The position numbers and the translations under genes are program-made. This document shows positions 59,078-64,000 of a DNA stretch of 64,000 bases, piece by piece. The DNA comes from Ralstonia pickettii (GTDB lineage Bacteria > Pseudomonadota > Gammaproteobacteria > Burkholderiales > Burkholderiaceae), in the NCBI RefSeq assembly GCF_016466415.2, contig NZ_CP066771.1, positions 1,922,001-1,986,000 of the forward strand. The letters are read 5' to 3'. Numbering within the stretch: position 1 is the stretch's first letter; every line of letters starts with the position of its first letter. Below the pieces are notes generated by a model. The model saw only the letters and a list, made by a program, of their open reading frames with translations, was not told the DNA's origin and did not search any database.

Positions 59078-59539
59078 CTAGTGCACGGGCTGCTTGAGCA
59101 CGTCAGGCACCAACAGCGGCATCACGTCGATGCCCTCCTCCGCCAGCTCCTGCGCTTCCTCCCGAGAGGTCGTCCCGCGAATACCCCGCTCCGGCGCCTC
59201 CTTGTAGTGCATGCGGCGCGCCTCTTCTGCAAACCGCTCGCCCACGTCTTCGGTATTGGCAAGGACGTGGCGCACGGCTTTCAGGTAGAGCTGTTGCAGG
59301 GCTGCGGATGCACCGCCATCTCCGCCGGCCGTCTGGGCGGCAGGGCCCTTCTGGGCAGCGTCCGCTCGTGACGACGACAGATTCAGGCGCGGCGCACTCG
59401 GCAAGCGCTCAACCTCGTTGTGACCGCAGACAGGGCACGTCAACAGCCCGCGTTCTTGCTGCGATTGCAGGTCGGCATCGGAGCCGAACCAGCCTTCGAA
59501 GCGATGGTCATTGGCACAGCGGAGGTCCAGCACTTTCAT
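59078..59539 (-). CDS. DUF1178 family zinc-ribbon protein
   Basis: 153 residues from ATG 59539. MKVLDLRCANDHRFEGWFGS and LLTCPVCGHNEVERLPSAP form the four-ligand Cys/His knuckle of DUF1178; the C-terminal EEARRMHYKEAPERGIRGTTSREEAQELAEEGI is typical. Function unknown. It commonly accompanies the Nudix gene downstream of nuo in Burkholderiales. Confidence 0.88.
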   Translation of the reverse strand: MKVLDLRCANDHRFEGWFGSDADLQSQQERGLLTCPVCGHNEVERLPSAPRLNLSSSRADAAQKGPAAQTAGGDGGASAALQQLYLKAVRHVLANTEDVGERFAEEARRMHYKEAPERGIRGTTSREEAQELAEEGIDVMPLLVPDVLKQPVH

Positions 59540-59676
59540 GATCGGTCCAGCGCATGGGGATGAGTGTATCCCTGATTCCAAAATTTGTGAACGGTCGTGC
59601 TAATTTTTTCGCACGGCCGTTCGCTATGGTAACGGCAACACGCGAAACACGTAGTCGAGCGACGATGGCAAGCGGC

Positions 59677-60288
59677 TTAGGCTGCACCTGGCGTCCAGGC
59701 GCCCGACAGGATCTTCTCGAGCCAGAACGTACCGATGATGGTCTTCACGTCCGAAATTTTGCCATCGCGCACCCAATCGATGAGTTGACCGGCGGACGTG
59801 ATAAAGGTCTCGAGGAATTCGCCTTCATCCAGCATCGCCTCCCCTTGCTTGAGATCCCGTGCGAGATAAATGTCGATGAACTCGGTGGAATATGAAATGA
59901 CCGGATGGATGCGCGTGAGGTAGTCCCAGCGCTCGGCCGTGTAACCGGTTTCCTCGCGCAGCTCGCGCTTGCCGCACGCGAGCGCCCCTTCCTGCGGATC
60001 GAGCTTGCCGGCAGGGAATTCAATCATCACCCTGTCGACTGGATAGCGAAACTGGCGCTCCATCAGCACAGTGCCATCGTCGAACAGCGGAATCATCATC
60101 ACCGCGCCCGGATGAACCAGATATTCGCGGCTGGCGTTGCGGCCGTCCGGCAGCCGCACGATGTCCTGCTTGAGCGTGAGGAATTTACCCTGGTGCATCA
60201 ACGCAGATGCAACCTGCGTCTCGCGCAGACCGGCGTCCGGTTCCTGTGTGGTATGGGGGGGGTCGTTCAGCGGAGTGTGATCGGACAT
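59677..60288 (-). CDS. Nudix hydrolase, ADP-ribose pyrophosphatase type
   Basis: 203 residues. The Nudix box is perfect: G-x5-E-x7-REUxEExGU in GKLDPQEGALACGKRELREETGY. EFPAGK and the array PGAVMMIPLFDDGTVLMERQFRYPV are characteristic of the ADP-ribose/NudF group. It hydrolyses ADP-ribose or related nucleotide sugars. 44 bases separate it from the DUF2818 gene. Confidence 0.9.
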   Translation of the reverse strand: MSDHTPLNDPPHTTQEPDAGLRETQVASALMHQGKFLTLKQDIVRLPDGRNASREYLVHPGAVMMIPLFDDGTVLMERQFRYPVDRVMIEFPAGKLDPQEGALACGKRELREETGYTAERWDYLTRIHPVISYSTEFIDIYLARDLKQGEAMLDEGEFLETFITSAGQLIDWVRDGKISDVKTIIGTFWLEKILSGAWTPGAA

Positions 60289-60332
60289 GGCGCTCTCTCA
60301 TGCCGAGACAGCGGGAACCTGCCCGGCGGGAA

Positions 60333-60647
60333 TTAACGGGAATCGCGATGATGGCGAACCAGGTATTGCCACGTAAAGCCAGGAAACGCGAACACCAGCA
60401 TCAGGCAAGCGGTGATCGCATAAAACTGCCAGCCTTGCGCAAACGCATTCCCCTGGCTCGATTCGATACCGAAGCCAATCAGCCCAACCACGACATACAT
60501 GGCAATCAGCTCGGCGCCGCGCAGCCAGAACGGCTTGCGCGGCCAGCGTGTCGGCACAAGTGCCAGCACGCGTTGGTTGACGAACGGCAGGTTGGCACAG
60601 ATCAGTGCCAACACGATGACAAACAGGCCGCCCGTCGATGTGCTCAT
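60333..60647 (-). CDS. DUF2818 family membrane protein
   Basis: 104 residues with three predicted helices (about 5-24, 46-62, 75-93). CANLPFVNQRVL and FWLRGAELIAMYVVVGLIG match DUF2818, a betaproteobacterial family nearly always directly after nuoN. It starts 13 bases after nuoN, suggesting co-expression with complex I; function is not established. Confidence 0.88.
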   Translation of the reverse strand: MSTSTGGLFVIVLALICANLPFVNQRVLALVPTRWPRKPFWLRGAELIAMYVVVGLIGFGIESSQGNAFAQGWQFYAITACLMLVFAFPGFTWQYLVRHHRDSR

Positions 60648-60660
60648 GAAGCCGGGCGAG

Positions 60661-62136
60661 TTACGAAGCCAATGTCAGGCGGATCGCCTGATAGCACACG
60701 GCCATGAGACCGGCCGGAAAGATACCGAGCAGCAGCACCAGCAAGCCGTTGACCGACAGCAGCGAACGCAGACCGAAGGTAGCTTCCACAGGGCCTTCGT
60801 CAGCCGGCACGTCGAAGTACATGACCTTGATGACACGCAGGTAGTAGAACGCGCCCACCAGCGAGAACAGTACCGCAACAACGGCCAGCCACGACATGCC
60901 AGCATCGACCACTGCGCCCAGGACCGACAGCTTCGCGTAGAAGCCAACCGTCGGCGGCAGGCCTGCCAGCGACATCATGATGAACAGCATCAGCAGCGCG
61001 AACCACGGGCTTTTCTTCGACAGGCCTTTCAGGTCGGCGATGTCTTCCGCCTCGTAGCCTTTGCGCGACAGCAGCAGGATGATGCCGAACGCGCCCAGTG
61101 CGGTCAGCACGTAGGTAATGGCATAGAACATCGACGCACTGTAGGCCTGAGCTGTCAAATCCGGCTTGCCGGAGCTGACGCCCGATACCAGACCCAGCAG
61201 CAGAAAGCCCATGTGGGAAACCGTCGAATAGCCCAGTAGACGCTTGAAGTTGGTTTGCACCACGCCGGTGATATTGCCGATGGCCAGCGACACGACAGCC
61301 AACACGATCAGCATGTTTTGCCAATCGAATGCCAGGGGCAGCAGGCCTTCGACCAGAATACGAAGCGTCATTGCAAAGGCGGCCACCTTCGGCGCACCGG
61401 CAATCAGCAGCGTCACGGCCGTCGGCGAGCCTTGGTACACATCGGGCACCCACATGTGGAACGGTGCCACACCAAGCTTGAAGCCCAGGCCAGCAACAAT
61501 GAACACCACGCCAAACACGAGGATCGTCTTGTTGATCTCGCCGTTCTTGATGGCGTCAAACACCTTGCCCAGTTCCAGCGAGCCGGTCGCGCCGTACAGC
61601 ATCGACATGCCGTACAGCAACAGGCCCGATGCCAATGCGCCGAGGATGAAATACTTCATGGCCGATTCGGACGACACGTTCGAACGGCGACGCAGCGCTA
61701 CCAGCGTGTACGACGCCAGCGACAGCAGTTCCAGGCCCAGATAGAGCACGAGGAAGTTGTTGCCGGTGATCATCACCACCTGGCCGCCCAGTGTGAACAG
61801 AGCGAACATGTAGAACTCGCCCGCGTACATGTCGCGGTCGGCCAGATAGCGGCGCGTATAGACCAGCGTGGCAAACAACGTCAGCGCACAGAACGACGCC
61901 AGCACGTTGGCCATCGGGTCGATCACGGCCATGTTGCCGAACACGTAGTGCGTTTCACCGTTCCCAGCATTCAAGCCGAACCACACCGCCAGCACCAGCG
62001 TAATCACCAACGAAACCGGATAGGCCACGCTGCTTCGCTTCTGGCCGCGCGCCAGGTCAATCCAGTTGACGGCACCAATGCCCAGCGCGAGAAAAACGAT
62101 TGGGGCAAAAGCCGCAATAGAGGAGGACGATTGCAT
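60661..62136 (-). CDS. nuoN: NADH-quinone oxidoreductase subunit N
   Basis: 491 residues, about 14 membrane helices, antiporter-like proton channel of complex I. Conserved lysines and blocks include LLSLASYTLVALRR, ESAMKYFILGALASGLLLYGMSML, GLGFKLGVAPFHMWVPDVYQGSPT and TNFKRLLGYSTVSHMGF. It is last of the nuo genes, 16 bases after nuoM. Confidence 0.97.
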   Translation of the reverse strand: MQSSSSIAAFAPIVFLALGIGAVNWIDLARGQKRSSVAYPVSLVITLVLAVWFGLNAGNGETHYVFGNMAVIDPMANVLASFCALTLFATLVYTRRYLADRDMYAGEFYMFALFTLGGQVVMITGNNFLVLYLGLELLSLASYTLVALRRRSNVSSESAMKYFILGALASGLLLYGMSMLYGATGSLELGKVFDAIKNGEINKTILVFGVVFIVAGLGFKLGVAPFHMWVPDVYQGSPTAVTLLIAGAPKVAAFAMTLRILVEGLLPLAFDWQNMLIVLAVVSLAIGNITGVVQTNFKRLLGYSTVSHMGFLLLGLVSGVSSGKPDLTAQAYSASMFYAITYVLTALGAFGIILLLSRKGYEAEDIADLKGLSKKSPWFALLMLFIMMSLAGLPPTVGFYAKLSVLGAVVDAGMSWLAVVAVLFSLVGAFYYLRVIKVMYFDVPADEGPVEATFGLRSLLSVNGLLVLLLGIFPAGLMAVCYQAIRLTLAS

Positions 62137-62152
62137 AGTTTCTTCTCGCTGC

Positions 62153-63619
62153 TTACAGCTTCGACTGAGCCACGTGGGTCAGCAAGTTGACCACGGACGC
62201 GTGCATGACATCGGTGAAAGGCTTGGGATACAGGCCCATGTACAGGGTGGCAATCGCCAGCACGCCCAGCATGAAGAACTCACGGCAGTTCAGGTCCTTC
62301 AACTCGGCCACGTGCTTGTGCGTCACATCACCGAAGATCACGCGCTTGACCATCCAGAGCGAATACGCTGCGCCAAAGATCAGTGCCGTGGCGGCCAGCA
62401 GACCAATCCAGAAATTGAACTTGACCGAACCCAGGATCACCATGAATTCGCCAACGAAACCCGAGGTCGCCGGCAAGCCGCAGTTGGCCATGGCAAAGAA
62501 CACTGACAGCGCCGCGAACTTCGGCATGGTGTTCACCACACCGCCGTAATCGGCAATCTGACGCGAATGCACGCGGTCATACAACACGCCAATACACAGA
62601 AACATTGCGCCTGAGATAAAGCCGTGCGAGATCATCTGGACGATACCGCCCTCAACGCCGATTTCGTTGAAGATGAAGAAACCCAGCGTGACGAAGCCCA
62701 TGTGCGCGATCGACGAATACGCGACCAGCTTCTTCATGTCGGCCTGCACCAGCGCCACCAGACCGATGTAGATCACGGCAACCAGCGAGATCGCAATGAT
62801 GAACGCGGACAGGCTATGGCTGGCATCCGGCGCGATCGGCAGCGAGAACCGCAGGAAACCGTAGGCACCGAGCTTCAGCATGATGGCGGCCAGCACCACC
62901 GAGCCGCCAGTCGGCGCTTCCACGTGGGCGTCCGGCAGCCAGGTGTGCACCGGCCACATCGGCACCTTCACGGCAAAGGCCATGAAGAATGCCAGGAAGA
63001 TCAGGATCTGCTCGTTCATCGACAGCTTGACCTGATGCCACTGCAGGATTTCGAACGTGCCGCTGTGGAAATACAGATACAACAGCGCAACCAGCGTCAG
63101 CAACGAACCCAGCAGCGTGTACAGGAAAAACTTGAATGCTGCATAGACACGGTTCGGGCCGCCCCACACACCGATGATGATGTACATCGGGATCAGCGTG
63201 GCTTCGAAGAACACGTAGAACAGCAGACCGTCGAGCGACGCAAACACGCCGATCATCAGACCCGACAGGATCAGGAACGCGGCCATGTACTGCGCCACGC
63301 GCACGGTGATCACTTCCCAAGCCGAGATCACCACGATCACGGTGATGAACGCGGTCAGCACCACGAACCACATCGAAATGCCGTCGACACCGAGGTAGTA
63401 GCTGATGTGGAAGCGCTCGATCCAGGACGACTTTTCGACGAACTGCATCGCAGCCGTCGTCTTGTCGAAACGCGTGATGAGCGGGAGCGTCATCACGAAG
63501 CTGATCACGGAACCGATCAGCGACATCCAGCGGACATAACCGGGATTGCGGTCTGAGCCCGAGGCCAGCACCAGCACGCCGAAGAAGATCGGCAGCCAGA
63601 TCGCAAAAGACAGAACCAT
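62153..63619 (-). CDS. nuoM: NADH-quinone oxidoreductase subunit M
   Basis: 488 residues, antiporter-like subunit. Key Glu/Lys sites lie in FFEATLIPMYIIIGVWGG, VKVPMWPVHTWLPDAHVEAPT and ADMKKLVAYSSIAHMGF. Full length, 12 bases after nuoL. Confidence 0.97.
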   Translation of the reverse strand: MVLSFAIWLPIFFGVLVLASGSDRNPGYVRWMSLIGSVISFVMTLPLITRFDKTTAAMQFVEKSSWIERFHISYYLGVDGISMWFVVLTAFITVIVVISAWEVITVRVAQYMAAFLILSGLMIGVFASLDGLLFYVFFEATLIPMYIIIGVWGGPNRVYAAFKFFLYTLLGSLLTLVALLYLYFHSGTFEILQWHQVKLSMNEQILIFLAFFMAFAVKVPMWPVHTWLPDAHVEAPTGGSVVLAAIMLKLGAYGFLRFSLPIAPDASHSLSAFIIAISLVAVIYIGLVALVQADMKKLVAYSSIAHMGFVTLGFFIFNEIGVEGGIVQMISHGFISGAMFLCIGVLYDRVHSRQIADYGGVVNTMPKFAALSVFFAMANCGLPATSGFVGEFMVILGSVKFNFWIGLLAATALIFGAAYSLWMVKRVIFGDVTHKHVAELKDLNCREFFMLGVLAIATLYMGLYPKPFTDVMHASVVNLLTHVAQSKL

Positions 63620-63631
63620 TTTTGTAATCCC

Positions 63632-64000
63632 TTATTTGCCTGCCAGGAACACGAAATACGTCAGCAGCCCAACCGTGCCGATGATCATCGCGAACGCATA
63701 GTCATAGATGAAGCCGGACTGGAGCAGGCGCACAACCGTCGCGAACCAGCCCACCAGACGCGCGCTGCCGTTGACGACAACACCGTCGATCACACCTTGA
63801 TCGCCGCCCTTCCACAGGCCACGGCCGAACTTGACCGCACCGTTGGCGAAGACGATCTCGTTGATCTTATCCATGTAGTACTTGTTATCCAGCAGCTTGT
63901 AGACGCCGGAGAAACGCTTGGCGATTGCTGCTGGAATATCCGGGCGCTTCAAGTAGAAGAACCACGACAGCACGACACCCGACACCAGCAGGATGAACGG
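63632..64000 (-). CDS. nuoL: NADH-quinone oxidoreductase subunit L, C-terminal part (cut by window end)
   Basis: The last 122 residues are in the window. LDNKYYMDKINEIVFANGAVKFGRGLWKGGDQGVIDG and the final amphipathic/transmembrane helix (IYDYAFAMIIGTVGLLTYFVFL) match the NuoL C-terminus, including part of the long lateral-helix region. The reading frame is open to the window edge. Confidence 0.95.
   Translation of the reverse strand, partial: PFILLVSGVVLSWFFYLKRPDIPAAIAKRFSGVYKLLDNKYYMDKINEIVFANGAVKFGRGLWKGGDQGVIDGVVVNGSARLVGWFATVVRLLQSGFIYDYAFAMIIGTVGLLTYFVFLAGK

Overview
The window reads as a high-GC betaproteobacterial main chromosome and is most likely from Ralstonia (the R. pickettii / R. 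solanacearum lineage). This rests on gene content and order: fimV-asd-leuBDC, gltA-sdh, a GntR regulator divergent from mdh, urt-ure, DUF2863, and nuoN-DUF2818-Nudix-DUF1178. Genus is inferred from recalled synteny and protein likeness, not from a search; species cannot be called. No rRNA, tRNA or CRISPR array was seen.

Layout. 1-6.2 kb (minus strand): the 5' part of fimV, asd, a 48-residue membrane peptide, and leuB-leuD-leuC. 6.4-20 kb: a central-carbon block with gltA-sdhE-sdhBADC (minus), a GntR/UTRA regulator, a perfect palindromic operator candidate, then mdh, a CitE-like lyase, a PrpB-type lyase, a small exported MliC-like protein and acnA (plus). 20-28.9 kb: assorted single genes, namely a membrane-anchored Ala/Pro-rich peptide, DUF2863, an orphan peptide-binding protein, a lipoprotein with a histone-like tail, an M14 carboxypeptidase, YaaA, a PIN-domain protein, a YbdL-type aminotransferase and a GST.

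29-41.5 kb: acyl-CoA metabolism. A plus-strand run encodes a two-domain 3-hydroxyacyl-CoA dehydrogenase, an enoyl-CoA hydratase, a histidine phosphatase and an ACAD10/11-type APH kinase. A VOC protein and an atypical SDR follow on the other strand, divergent from a LysR regulator. Further on come a CorA/ZntB transporter, a second LysR divergent from a PaaI-type thioesterase, an ACAD11-like dehydrogenase, a GST and a membrane methyltransferase.

41.6-55.4 kb (minus strand): a nitrogen-scavenging block. urtABCDE (urea ABC importer) is preceded by a near-perfect sigma-54 promoter and an NtrC-like dyad, and is followed by ureDA-ureJ-ureBC and ureEFG. Between ureC and ureE lies about 1.95 kb of foreign and repetitive DNA. 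It holds two oppositely oriented stem-loop elements whose stems covary around an identical loop, a hexanucleotide tandem repeat, and a complete IS481-type element. The IS has 50-bp perfect terminal repeats and a 6-bp target duplication, and it sits exactly in the loop of a 14-bp hairpin. This is the most unusual part of the window.

55.6-64 kb (minus strand): two MaoC-like hydratases with a pair of acyl-CoA dehydrogenases, then DUF1178, a Nudix ADP-ribose pyrophosphatase, DUF2818, and nuoN-nuoM-nuoL (nuoL cut by the window end).
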